13,216 nucleotides of DNA. Origin: Clostridium sp. GTDB lineage: Bacteria; Bacillota; Clostridia; Clostridiales; Clostridiaceae. Below the pieces are notes generated by a model that saw only the letters and a list, made by a program, of their open reading frames with translations, was not told where the DNA came from and made no database searches. The stretch covers positions 3,532 through 16,747 of the forward strand of contig DPOH01000320.1 of NCBI GenBank assembly GCA_003539755.1, read 5' to 3'. Numbering within the stretch: position 1 is the first letter of the stretch; every line of letters starts with the position of its first letter. Shown here in pieces: positions 1-7,269 of the stretch. Position numbers and translations under genes: made by a program.

Positions 1-67
1 ACCATAATGGTGGCAATAATCCTACTGCAATAGCTAATGGTAATATATTTTTAAATTTTTCCTTCAT
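1..67 (-). CDS. N-terminus of a probable membrane protein or transporter (partial)
   Basis: Only the first 22 codons lie in the window; the gene continues past the left edge on the minus strand. The start is ATG at 67-65, with a GGAG ribosome binding site about 10 bases upstream. After a short basic lead (MKEKFKN) the protein turns hydrophobic (ILPLAIAVGLLPPLW), which fits a first membrane helix or a signal peptide. It lies downstream of the flavoenzyme gene in the same direction, but a hairpin at 119-157 separates them, so co-transcription would need read-through. A transporter for the reductase substrate is a possible inference from position only. The family cannot be decided from this fragment. 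Confidence 0.5.
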   Translation of the reverse strand, partial: MKEKFKNILPLAIAVGLLPPLW

Positions 68-118
68 AAAATTAACGCTCCAAATTTTTAATAATAAATA
101 CAATAGAATAACTCTAAA

Positions 119-157
119 ACAAGTATAAGTACCTGTTTTAAAAATACTTATACTTGT
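119..157 (-). terminator. Hairpin between the flavoenzyme gene and the next leftward gene
   Basis: A perfect 13-base inverted repeat, ACAAGTATAAGTA (119-131) and TACTTATACTTGT (145-157), encloses a 13-base loop. An outer pair, AATAGAAT (102-109) and ATTCTATT (167-174), could extend the structure. Read leftward, the stem is followed by TTTTAGAGTTATT, a weak U-tract. It lies 45 bases after the flavoenzyme stop codon, so a leftward terminator or attenuator is likely. Confidence 0.55.
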
Positions 158-201
158 AAATTTGCAATTCTATTTATAAAAATATATCTATCAACTTATT
201 T

Positions 202-2205
202 CTATAATTCAGAAGCCACATCAAATCCAGCATGAGAAGCAGTATAAACATTTCCTATTTTATTGCAGTCCCCAATTATATGAACCTGCATTTGTGGTAA
301 TAATTCTCTTAATTCATTTACTTTATCTTTACATGGTCTCATTCCTAATGCTAATACAACTGTATCTGCGTCGAAATTCTTCCATTGAAGTTTAGTATTT
401 ATTGTTCTTATACCTTCATCTGTAATTTCTTCAAGTTTAGTATTAGTCACTATCTTCACACCAGTTTCAGCTAATTTTGATTGAAGTGAGAATTTAGTAA
501 TTAAAGCAGCACCATTTAATAATGCTTCTGGCCCTTGCATTTCTATTATAGTAACATCTTTGCCTTGTTTTGCTAATGCATATGCAGTTTCAGCTCCTGT
601 AAGACCTCCACCTATAACTACAACTTTATTGCCTACTTCAACATTTCCACTATCAACATCGCCAGATAAATGTACATGTTTTTTATCTATTCCAGGTACA
701 TTAGGCACAAATGGAGTAGCCCCTACAGCAATTATTAATTCATCAGGATTTTCAGCCATAATCAATTCTGAAGTAACTTCAGTATTTAATACTACTTCTG
801 CTGCACTCTTTTCAGTTTGTCTTATCATATAATTCATATAATTTCTTAAATCCTGTTTGAAATCAAGTTCTGTTGCAACATGAAGAGTTCCACCTAATCT
901 ATCGCTCTTTTCAAATAATTTTACTTCATGTCCTCTTTCTACTGCAGTAAGTGCTGCCTGCATACCTGCTGGACCTCCACCTACTATAACTACTTTCTTC
1001 TTTTCATCTGCTTTATCAACTCTTCCTTTTGGATAATCACTTTCACGTCCATTTATAGGATTTACAGAGCATCTAGTTTTCTTAAAGAATGCTGAACGTC
1101 CACAGCATGTATTACATCTTATGCATGGTCTTATGTCTTCATTTTTTCCTTGAACTGATTTTCTCATAAATTCTGGATCAGCCACGAATGGTCTTGCCAT
1201 TGCTACAAAATCTACAATTCCTCTTGAAAGAATTTCTTCTGCATTATCAAGTGTCATTACAGAACCTACAGCTGTTACATATAAATCATCTCCAACTGCT
1301 TTTTTAATTTCTTCTGCAAAATGTATATTAGGCATATATGGTACATAAATTGGTTGAATCATATATTGAATAGTAAATGGATTTGGAAGCATTCCAACTG
1401 ATACGTGAAGAATATCTATCTTATCCTTTATCATCTTTACAAATTCAATTACTTCATCTTCTTTCATTCCGCCTTCAACTAATTCATCTGCACTTATTCT
1501 GTATTCAATAATAAAATTTTCTCCTACTTTTCTTCTTATGGCATCAAGCATTTCTATACAAAAACGTGCTCTATTTTCAAGACTTCCACCATATCGGTCT
1601 GTTCTTTTATTTACATATGAAGATAAAAATTGAGCTGGAAGCATTCCATGTGCTCCATGAATCATAACCATTTTAAATCCACTGTCTTTACATCTTCCAA
1701 CTGCATCAGCATAATCTTGAATAGTTTTATTTATTAATTCTATACTCATTTCCTCAACTTCTGCTGGTGCTTTTCCTTGAAGCTTTGAGAAATACTCATC
1801 AATTTCAGCTGGCTTTGGAGTTGAACTTACTGGTTTTAATCCTTTAGAAGCTAAATTCATTGAATTCGAAAATCTTCCACCATGATTTAATTCTATAGAT
1901 AAAACTGCTCCATATTTATGAATTTCATCTGCAATATGGTCAAGTCCTAATTTTACATTATCATCACCTAAGTTAATTTGTCCTTCATGGTCCATTGCAT
2001 GTGTCCAGTTAACAGCAGAGTCTCCTATTGTAACTATTCCAGCTCCACCTTTTGCAAATGGTTTATAAAAATCTATAAGTTCTTTAGTAACCCATCCTTC
2101 TGGAGTTGCCATACATGGTACCATTGGAGCAACTTCAATTCTATTTTTAAATTCTACACCTTTGATAGTAATTGGTTTAAATACATTTTTATATTTTTTC
2201 ATCAT
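202..2205 (-). CDS. Old Yellow Enzyme/2,4-dienoyl-CoA reductase-type flavin and Fe-S oxidoreductase
   Basis: This 667-residue protein has the full three-part layout of the 2,4-dienoyl-CoA reductase/2-enoate reductase family, which passes electrons from NAD(P)H through FAD and a 4Fe-4S cluster to FMN to reduce a conjugated C=C bond. Residues 1-350 are the FMN TIM barrel, with the HGAHG motif at 183-187 and RTDRYGGSLENR at 201-212. Cysteines 361, 364, 367/368 and 379 form the cluster motif. GGGPAG at 409-414 is the FAD-binding loop and GGGLTGAE at 532-539 the NAD(P)H-binding loop. Two ATGs are adjacent (2205 and 2202); the second is better spaced from AGGG and the first from GAGG. The residue after HGAHG is Met188, where relatives usually have an aromatic residue. 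The gene is divergent from a LysR regulator. The substrate is unknown; enoates, bile-acid-like or other unsaturated compounds are all possible. Confidence 0.88.
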   Translation of the reverse strand: MMKKYKNVFKPITIKGVEFKNRIEVAPMVPCMATPEGWVTKELIDFYKPFAKGGAGIVTIGDSAVNWTHAMDHEGQINLGDDNVKLGLDHIADEIHKYGAVLSIELNHGGRFSNSMNLASKGLKPVSSTPKPAEIDEYFSKLQGKAPAEVEEMSIELINKTIQDYADAVGRCKDSGFKMVMIHGAHGMLPAQFLSSYVNKRTDRYGGSLENRARFCIEMLDAIRRKVGENFIIEYRISADELVEGGMKEDEVIEFVKMIKDKIDILHVSVGMLPNPFTIQYMIQPIYVPYMPNIHFAEEIKKAVGDDLYVTAVGSVMTLDNAEEILSRGIVDFVAMARPFVADPEFMRKSVQGKNEDIRPCIRCNTCCGRSAFFKKTRCSVNPINGRESDYPKGRVDKADEKKKVVIVGGGPAGMQAALTAVERGHEVKLFEKSDRLGGTLHVATELDFKQDLRNYMNYMIRQTEKSAAEVVLNTEVTSELIMAENPDELIIAVGATPFVPNVPGIDKKHVHLSGDVDSGNVEVGNKVVVIGGGLTGAETAYALAKQGKDVTIIEMQGPEALLNGAALITKFSLQSKLAETGVKIVTNTKLEEITDEGIRTINTKLQWKNFDADTVVLALGMRPCKDKVNELRELLPQMQVHIIGDCNKIGNVYTASHAGFDVASEL

Positions 2206-2235
2206 ATCCCTGTCGCCTCATCCGCTTATATTTAT

Positions 2236-2253
2236 TTGATATTTTTTTATCAA
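2236..2253. repeat. Short inverted repeat in the flavoenzyme leader
   Basis: TTGATA (2236-2241) and TATCAA (2248-2253) are perfect 6-base arms around six T residues. The element lies at or just after the likely start of the leftward flavoenzyme transcript. It could be a second regulator contact site or only an AT-rich coincidence. Confidence 0.3.
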
Positions 2254-2256
2254 TCT

Positions 2257-2285
2257 AGTATTATTGTAATATGTTTTTTGCCCAA
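2257..2285 (-). promoter_or_regulatory. Candidate promoter of the flavoenzyme gene
   Basis: On the minus strand, TTGGGC (2285-2280) is separated by exactly 17 bases from AATACT (2262-2257). These match the sigma-A -35 and -10 hexamers at 3 of 6 and 4 of 6 positions. Transcription would start near 2250, giving a leader of about 45 bases. The -35 is weak, as expected for a promoter that needs an activator. Confidence 0.4.
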
Positions 2286-2310
2286 TTAAAAACATTAATT
2301 TTGAATAGTA

Positions 2311-2329
2311 TCATAAGAAAAACTTATGA
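2311..2329. promoter_or_regulatory. LysR-type operator candidate (perfect dyad)
   Basis: TCATAAG (2311-2317) and CTTATGA (2323-2329) are perfect 7-base arms around AAAAA. Inside them T2314 and A2326 give the T-N11-A spacing typical of LysR-type recognition sites. Its centre lies about 70 bases upstream of the inferred flavoenzyme start, the usual place for a LysR activator site, and upstream of the regulator's own gene. That would allow activation one way and autoregulation the other. Confidence 0.5.
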
Positions 2330-2376
2330 CTATACTTAAATACCTTTCATTTTTTTCATTAAAAGGAGCTGATGTA

Positions 2377-3258
2377 ATGGATACCAAACAATTAGAGTAT
2401 TTTATAGCTGCTGCTGAATTGTTAAACTTCACAAAAGCAGCCCAAAAGTTTTTTATTTCACAAACAGCGATAAGCCAGCAGATAAAATCCTTAGAAGACT
2501 CATTAAATGTAAAACTTTTTATAAGAAATAATAGAAGTGTTTCTCTTACTCCCGCAGGCAGTACTTTTTTCAAAAGAGCAAAAGAAATAATAAATGATTT
2601 AAATAATGCAGTGGATGAAACAGTAAAAAGGAGCTTAGGCTATAATGGTTCCCTTAAAATAGGATTTACCAGGGGACATAATTCATATATCTTATATAAA
2701 TTAACTCAAAACTTTATTAACATACATTCAGATGTTGATATAAGTATTATTGACGATAATTTAGGAACACTTTATGATAAACTCAATAATAATGATCTTG
2801 ATTTAATATTTGGTATTGATTTTAATCTTAAAGAATCAAAAGACTTTCAATCTATCCCAATATACTCTGAACCAGTTTATGCTATTATGAACACCAATCA
2901 TCCTTTAGCGAATTCTGAAAAACTTCATAGATCTGATTTAAAGGACGAGAAATTTGTATTTTTAAGAAGAGATGAAGCTCCTGCTGGATATGATACTATG
3001 ATAAGCAAATGTATTAAATGTGGCTTCTCTCCAAATATAGTAAAACATTGTAATTCATTAGAAAGTTTATCACTTCTAGTTAAGCTAGGTATAGGCGTAA
3101 CATTCTTCCCAAAATTTCAATTTAGCGATTTAACAGATAGTTTAAAATTCATCCCTTTAGATGATGATACCGAATTAATTAACCATGTTTTAATTTGGAA
3201 TAATTCGAATGCAAACCCTGCTATAAATCTATTCTTGAAAACTATTGAAATAAACTAA
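2377..3258 (+). CDS. LysR-family transcriptional regulator, divergent from the flavoenzyme
   Basis: This 293-residue protein has the length and layout of a LysR-type regulator. Its N-terminal winged helix-turn-helix (about residues 1-62) contains FTKAAQKFFISQTAISQQIK, followed by KLFIRNNRSVSLTPAG. A periplasmic-binding-like effector domain follows from about residue 88. The start is ATG 2377, preceded by AAAAGGAG eight bases upstream. The frame stays open back to an ATG at 2326, but that ATG lies inside the operator dyad and has no ribosome binding site. The effector domain has three cysteines in a CIKC...C arrangement (residues 212, 215, 225), which could be incidental. The divergent placement suggests it controls the flavoenzyme gene, and LysR regulators often respond to a substrate or product of the adjacent pathway. 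The effector is unknown. Confidence 0.9.
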   Translation: MDTKQLEYFIAAAELLNFTKAAQKFFISQTAISQQIKSLEDSLNVKLFIRNNRSVSLTPAGSTFFKRAKEIINDLNNAVDETVKRSLGYNGSLKIGFTRGHNSYILYKLTQNFINIHSDVDISIIDDNLGTLYDKLNNNDLDLIFGIDFNLKESKDFQSIPIYSEPVYAIMNTNHPLANSEKLHRSDLKDEKFVFLRRDEAPAGYDTMISKCIKCGFSPNIVKHCNSLESLSLLVKLGIGVTFFPKFQFSDLTDSLKFIPLDDDTELINHVLIWNNSNANPAINLFLKTIEIN

Positions 3259-3281
3259 TCATGTTTTAATTATTAAAAATT

Positions 3282-3322
3282 AAAAGGATAATAAATCAGA
3301 TATTATGATTTATTATCCTTTT
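3282..3322. terminator. Bidirectional terminator between LysR and flavoprotein genes
   Basis: A perfect 17-base stem, AAAAGGATAATAAATCA (3282-3298) with its complement at 3306-3322, closes a 7-base loop. Rightward it ends in TTTTT. Leftward it is followed by TTTTAATTTTTAAT. It sits between two convergent genes and can end both transcripts. Confidence 0.85.
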
Positions 3323-3360
3323 TCAATAATATATTTATAATACTTTACTAGCAAGTACTA

Positions 3361-4314
3361 TTATTTTTCTATTTCTATTGTTGGGAAAGTTAAATTCTTA
3401 TATTTTTCAAATTTTTCTTTAACAATTGCAAGATTTTCTTCTGTATAGAATCCACCTTGAGTATGAGCTATTTCATCACCATGATGTGCTCTTCCTTTAA
3501 TATCAGTACGGTCACGACATAATCCATTTTCTTGAATTACAAATTTCCATTTTCCATCTTCTGTTTTTTCTAAGTTTCCACCTGCTCCACATACTTGGCA
3601 TTCAACCGGGAAATATAATCCATCCCATTGAGGTTCTCCTAAGATTAAAGCATTTGAATGACAGTTTGGACACCATCCCATATCTGGATCTCCAAGCCAC
3701 TCTCTTTTTTCTACAGGTGTTTTTAAAGATTTCATTATATTTTCACCCATTTTATGCGCTCTTTCAATCATATCATCATGTAATAAACATTGTTTTGGTG
3801 CTGGAACTCTTGTAGCTAGATACATATCCACTACTTTGAAATCGTTTGTAAAGCAAGTAGCCTGCATACTTTCAAGAGCCATAGACTGCCATGAACGAGT
3901 AGATCCACCTACAGCTATAAGACCTGCAACTCTATCTTTATGCTCAACTGCTCCTATAGCTTCTAAGAATGATGATTCATATGCTAAATTTCTATGCATA
4001 AATTTTGTAAATGTTGCTGTTGGCATTAAATCATATGTTGGTGCTGATATAATAATTGCATCTACATTTAACATAACATCCATTATAGCTTGTTTATCAT
4101 CTTTACCACTCAATGTACATCCTACATTTTTACCTTGAGTCATTCCATGAGTGCATGCTGTACATCCACTACATTCTTCAATATGATAATCTCTAAGATT
4201 AATCATCTTTACATCTGCACCTTGATCTCTACATGCAAGTAAAGCTTCCTTTAATAATATTTCAGAATTTGAATTTTTTCTTCCAGCTGTAATACCTAAT
4301 ACTGTATAACTCAT
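3361..4314 (-). CDS. Flavodoxin-fold NAD(P)H-dependent oxidoreductase with cysteine cluster and zinc ribbon
   Basis: This 317-residue protein starts with a flavodoxin-like FMN-binding fold (about 1-200). ITAGRKNSNSE at 8-18 is the phosphate-binding loop and SAPTYDLMPTATFTKFMHR at 90-108 the second flavin-contacting segment. Cysteines 48, 51 and 54 (CSGCTAC), with Cys66, resemble the CX2CX2C...C motif of iron-sulfur flavoproteins, although the last gap is 11 residues rather than the usual 4-7. A C-terminal extension (about 210-317) carries a zinc-ribbon pair, CPNC at 215-218 and CQVC at 239-242. Start ATG 4314 follows GAAGAGGAG by six bases. It is convergent with the LysR gene and divergent from the PucR-like regulator. 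Family knowledge suggests a cytosolic FMN reductase or electron-transfer partner. Supplying electrons to the neighbouring flavoenzyme is inference. Confidence 0.8.
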   Translation of the reverse strand: MSYTVLGITAGRKNSNSEILLKEALLACRDQGADVKMINLRDYHIEECSGCTACTHGMTQGKNVGCTLSGKDDKQAIMDVMLNVDAIIISAPTYDLMPTATFTKFMHRNLAYESSFLEAIGAVEHKDRVAGLIAVGGSTRSWQSMALESMQATCFTNDFKVVDMYLATRVPAPKQCLLHDDMIERAHKMGENIMKSLKTPVEKREWLGDPDMGWCPNCHSNALILGEPQWDGLYFPVECQVCGAGGNLEKTEDGKWKFVIQENGLCRDRTDIKGRAHHGDEIAHTQGGFYTEENLAIVKEKFEKYKNLTFPTIEIEK

Positions 4315-4393
4315 TTTTTTCTCCTCTTCACACTTTTTTTACATATTTTTTGTTTCTTGATATAATATTACCATCAAAATAATCGTGAAGCAT

Positions 4394-4443
4394 TGAAATT
4401 TAGTCTTAAATTCACTAATTATAACACTGAATTTTTAGACTTA
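4394..4443. promoter_or_regulatory. Imperfect direct repeats, candidate site for the PucR-like regulator
   Basis: TGAAATTTAGTCTTA (4394-4408) recurs as TGAATTTTTAGACTTA (4428-4443); the TTTAG cores are 35 bases apart, slightly over three helical turns. The first copy is also part of an imperfect dyad with TTAAATTCA. The pair lies in the gap between the flavoprotein and PucR-like genes, where a regulator of both would bind. No convincing promoter hexamers were found in this gap. Confidence 0.25.
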
Positions 4444-4473
4444 TTTCTAATTATTTAACAAGGAGATATTATT

Positions 4474-6021
4474 ATGATTTCTATAATCAGATTATTAGAA
4501 TTCTTAAAAAGCTTAAATATTACATATACAGGAGATTTTAATCTGGAATCAACATTTATAAATACAGAAATTCTCAATAAAAATAGTATTTTACAAGATA
4601 ATATATTATATATATCTAATAACCCAAGAATGGTTTTAGAATTTATTTCATCTACTAAATTCTCTGATTGTAACTGCTCTATAATTCTAATTTCAAAAAA
4701 TGAACTAACTAATGAAGATTTATGTCAAATCATAACTGAAAATACTTTTGAATATATGTTCAACCTAATTTCTAATTTTATTTCTCAATTTTTTTCATTA
4801 TCTATTAAGCAAAATCATATTTATGATAGCTTATATAGTGCAAATACTATGAAAGATATATTAAATTTAGCAGAAAAATATATAAAAAATCCTATATTCC
4901 TTGTAGATACAAGCTACGCAGTATTATGTAGATCAAATATGGCTGAAACTCATAATATGCATATAGATGAATATAATAACCGATATTATTTAAAGTTTGA
5001 TATAGTAAATCTTATGAAGAAAGATAAATGCATAGATAATATTTACAGTTCATCACGACCTTTTTTTCACTATGATAATGGTAATATTATTTTTTCTTCA
5101 GTTAAAGTCAATGGAATAACTACATCATATATACACGTACAAGAAATAAATAAAAAGCTAATCGTAGCTGATTTAGAACTTGTTAGCATCCTATCAAAAG
5201 ATGCTGCAGCATGTTCAGAAAAAGAACATATTTTCATTTCAAATTCTGGCTTATGCGATGAATATTATCTTATTGTTCTGCTTTCTAATAACTTTGATGA
5301 TATAGAATATATAAATATCAGACTTAAAGATAGCCCATTCAAGCTAAAAGAAAACTTTTTAGTAATATCTATTCCATTTGTATATGAATTTAAAGATTAC
5401 AGATATAATTTTGCATTAAAAGAACTTATACAATCTGGAAAAAACATACTAAAAAACTGTCTCTCAGCTTATTATGAAAATAATATTATTTTTCTAGTAA
5501 GTTCTTCTAACTTTAATGTTATTTCAAATAATACAAAAGAACAGTTCTCAGATTTTTTAAAACTTAATAATTTAAAATGTGGGATGAGTTTTGTATTCAA
5601 TGACCTAAATAGCATTCACGATTATCTAAATCAATCACAAAATGCAGTTAAGCTATCTCCAAAAACAAATTATGATGATTTTATATTTTATTGTGAAGAC
5701 TGTATAGACTTCTACTTATTTTCTATTTTAGATCACAAAAATACGTCAGAAAAAATAAGTTTAAAAACATTAATACACCCATTTATATTAAAGCTTATAG
5801 ATTATGACCATAATAATAATTCCGAACTTTTTAAAACTTTAAAAGCATATTTTGAAAATGATAAAAACTCAGAAAACACAGCACATTTTTTAAACATTAA
5901 TAGGAGTACGTTCTTTTATAGATTTCATAAAATTGAAAAACTCCTGAATATAGATTTAAATTCCTATTCTTATAAATTAAAGATAGCCTTTCAGCTGTAT
6001 GATTATATTTATAATTATTAG
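4474..6021 (+). CDS. PucR/CdaR-like transcriptional regulator
   Basis: This 515-residue protein ends in the PucR-type helix-turn-helix (about 450-498). That segment reads LFKTLKAYFENDKNSENTA, then FLNINRSTFFYRFHKIEKLL, the recognisable signature in which N and RST..YR contact DNA. Residues about 115-250 look like a sensor domain of GAF type, and 260-410 like the degenerate GGDEF-like middle domain of this family. The N-terminal 110 residues are not recognised. The start ATG follows AAGGAGA by seven bases. It is transcribed divergently from the flavoprotein gene, so control of that gene is the natural inference. Family members usually activate catabolic or redox genes in response to small molecules; the ligand here is unknown. 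The gene is very AT-rich, rich in Asn, Ile and Tyr codons, like its neighbours. Confidence 0.82.
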   Translation: MISIIRLLEFLKSLNITYTGDFNLESTFINTEILNKNSILQDNILYISNNPRMVLEFISSTKFSDCNCSIILISKNELTNEDLCQIITENTFEYMFNLISNFISQFFSLSIKQNHIYDSLYSANTMKDILNLAEKYIKNPIFLVDTSYAVLCRSNMAETHNMHIDEYNNRYYLKFDIVNLMKKDKCIDNIYSSSRPFFHYDNGNIIFSSVKVNGITTSYIHVQEINKKLIVADLELVSILSKDAAACSEKEHIFISNSGLCDEYYLIVLLSNNFDDIEYINIRLKDSPFKLKENFLVISIPFVYEFKDYRYNFALKELIQSGKNILKNCLSAYYENNIIFLVSSSNFNVISNNTKEQFSDFLKLNNLKCGMSFVFNDLNSIHDYLNQSQNAVKLSPKTNYDDFIFYCEDCIDFYLFSILDHKNTSEKISLKTLIHPFILKLIDYDHNNNSELFKTLKAYFENDKNSENTAHFLNINRSTFFYRFHKIEKLLNIDLNSYSYKLKIAFQLYDYIYNY

Positions 6022-6050
6022 CAATATAACTATAAGTGTTTCTATTATAA

Positions 6051-6102
6051 TAAATAAACTAGAAAATAATCACCTTTGATTGATTATTCCCTAGTTTATT
6101 TA
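6051..6102. terminator. Bidirectional terminator between PucR-like and methyltransferase genes
   Basis: TAAATAAACTAG (6051-6062) pairs perfectly with CTAGTTTATTTA (6091-6102). After a 2-base mismatch, AATAATCA (6065-6072) pairs with TGATTATT (6081-6088) around an 8-base loop. The long two-part stem separates convergent genes. The flanking tracts are A/T mixed rather than pure T. Confidence 0.7.
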
Positions 6103-6136
6103 CTTTATTAACTACTATTTTAGGACAGCGTATAAC

Positions 6137-6928
6137 TTAAATAATATTCTTTTCTATAACTCCATAAACTATAGAACCTCTTCTTGTTCCTCCATAATAT
6201 CTTTGTACTCCTAGTTCTTTTAAATTATTAAGCTCATATCGCTCTTTAATTACAATTCTTCTTCTACATACTCTTAATGCTTCTTTTATATCTTCTTTAG
6301 ATAATCCTTCGTGCTCTGTAAAACTTCTAAAAGCATTAATTGATGATGATTTTTTATTAGGTTCCTTAAACATAGGATCAAAATACACTACATCAAAACT
6401 ATTATCAGGCTGTTTTGAAAGATAATTTTTATAAGAGGTATTTATTACTTTTATACTATTCATATACTTTTTAGTTTCATCATTCACTTCATTATAATTT
6501 TTTAAACCATCTTTAGATAAATAAGCAATATATTTATTTATTTCTGTTCCTACAACCGTACCCTCTTCTCCTACAACACTTGCAAATATTATAGAATCTC
6601 CTGCAAACCCTAATGTACAATCTAATATACTATCCCCTTCCTTTAATTCTGCTGCTTCTATCATACTTTCTTTATTACCTTGCTTTATTGATTTTATCTT
6701 AAGTTCAGTCATATTAGGGTGCCAGAATACTTCTGTATCTTCTCCTTTTATTACAAGCTTATCTTTTTCAACTACTAACAGATAATCTAAATTGTCTTGT
6801 GCTATAGTTTTATTAATACTTAAATTATTTCTTTTTATGTATGGTATATTTAAATCTTTAGATATTTTTTCAGCTTTAAGCTTTAAATCTTCATCTTTTT
6901 CCCTTGTAGTAGTAACTGCAATCTTCAT
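6137..6928 (-). CDS. RsmJ-like SAM-dependent methyltransferase
   Basis: This 263-residue protein has a class I methyltransferase core in its C-terminal two thirds. LDCTLGFAGD (102-111) is the SAM-binding motif I, and GTEI (127-130) contains the acidic motif II residue. FDVVYFDPMFKEPNKKSS (178-195) matches the DPMF/Y...KKS signature of the RsmJ group, whose E. coli member methylates G1516 of 16S rRNA. The first 90 or so residues are an additional N-terminal part. Start ATG 6928 follows AAAGGAAG. The gene is monocistronic, convergent with the PucR-like gene, and has no visible link to its neighbours. The fold is clear; the rRNA target is inferred from family resemblance only. Confidence 0.75.
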   Translation of the reverse strand: MKIAVTTTREKDEDLKLKAEKISKDLNIPYIKRNNLSINKTIAQDNLDYLLVVEKDKLVIKGEDTEVFWHPNMTELKIKSIKQGNKESMIEAAELKEGDSILDCTLGFAGDSIIFASVVGEEGTVVGTEINKYIAYLSKDGLKNYNEVNDETKKYMNSIKVINTSYKNYLSKQPDNSFDVVYFDPMFKEPNKKSSSINAFRSFTEHEGLSKEDIKEALRVCRRRIVIKERYELNNLKELGVQRYYGGTRRGSIVYGVIEKNII

Positions 6929-7269
6929 TTTTCTTCTTCCTTTGTCTCTAAAAATCTATAAATCTATATTACTATCATTTTATCATACTTATTTTCACTA
7001 TATTTTTACTTTCATATATTTATACTGATAATATAATACCAATTTAGCATTATATAATATTAATTTAGTATTTTTAATATACTCATATTTATTTTTTCTC
7101 CACTGCATGTTAAGCCTTCTATACAATAATCCCCATTATTTCAATATATATATTTGATATTTTCAATTGAAAGATATATAAATAAACTATAAATAAATAT
7201 AGCATTTTAACTTTAATTTTCAGAATATATATTTGATGATAAGACTTTTCTTTAAGGAGGTATGTAATA
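6929..7269. other. Intergenic region between two divergent genes, extremely AT-rich
   Basis: These 341 bases separate the leftward methyltransferase gene from the rightward small gene and must hold the promoters of both. Low-complexity TA repeats dominate. AATTTAGCATT (7041) and AATTTAGTATT (7062) are near-repeats 21 bases apart. ATATATATTTGAT occurs twice, at 7146-7158 and 7225-7237. A 12-base palindrome lies at 7161-7172. No RNA gene, riboswitch or credible small coding frame was seen. Confidence 0.6.
7161..7193 (+). promoter_or_regulatory. Palindrome overlapping a possible promoter of the small gene
   Basis: TTTCAATTGAAA (7161-7172) is a perfect 12-base palindrome. Its right half supplies TTGAAA, a fair -35 hexamer, 15 bases before TATAAA (7188-7193). 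The spacer is shorter than ideal, and the very AT-rich context makes chance matches likely. If real, a repressor bound at the palindrome would block the promoter. A second candidate -10, TATATT, lies at 7228-7233. Confidence 0.25.

Noticed and set aside
202..2205. Identity of the OYE enzyme as bilirubin reductase BilR, 2-enoate reductase or BaiCD
   Set aside because: Length and domains fit several subfamilies. The active-site region does not clearly match any from memory, and no alignment can be run, so no gene symbol was given.
2326..2376. Longer LysR start at ATG 2326
   Set aside because: It lies within the operator dyad and has no ribosome binding site, whereas ATG 2377 has AGGAG at eight bases and gives the normal family N-terminus.
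2295..2573. Leftward open frame opposite the start of the LysR gene
   Set aside because: It is antisense to the helix-turn-helix coding region and covers the divergent regulatory region.
3836..4138. Rightward open frame of 100 codons inside the flavoprotein gene
   Set aside because: It is opposite a well-supported coding sequence, with no start signals and no family resemblance.
6792..7028. Rightward open frame with a hydrophobic product overlapping the methyltransferase start
   Set aside because: It is the complement of coding and AT-rich leader sequence, with no ribosome binding site; the hydrophobicity follows from T-rich codons.
6929..7269. Riboswitch or small RNA in the long AT-rich gap
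   Set aside because: No conserved riboswitch core, stable GC-containing stem or terminator after a leader was seen; repeats are short and of low complexity.
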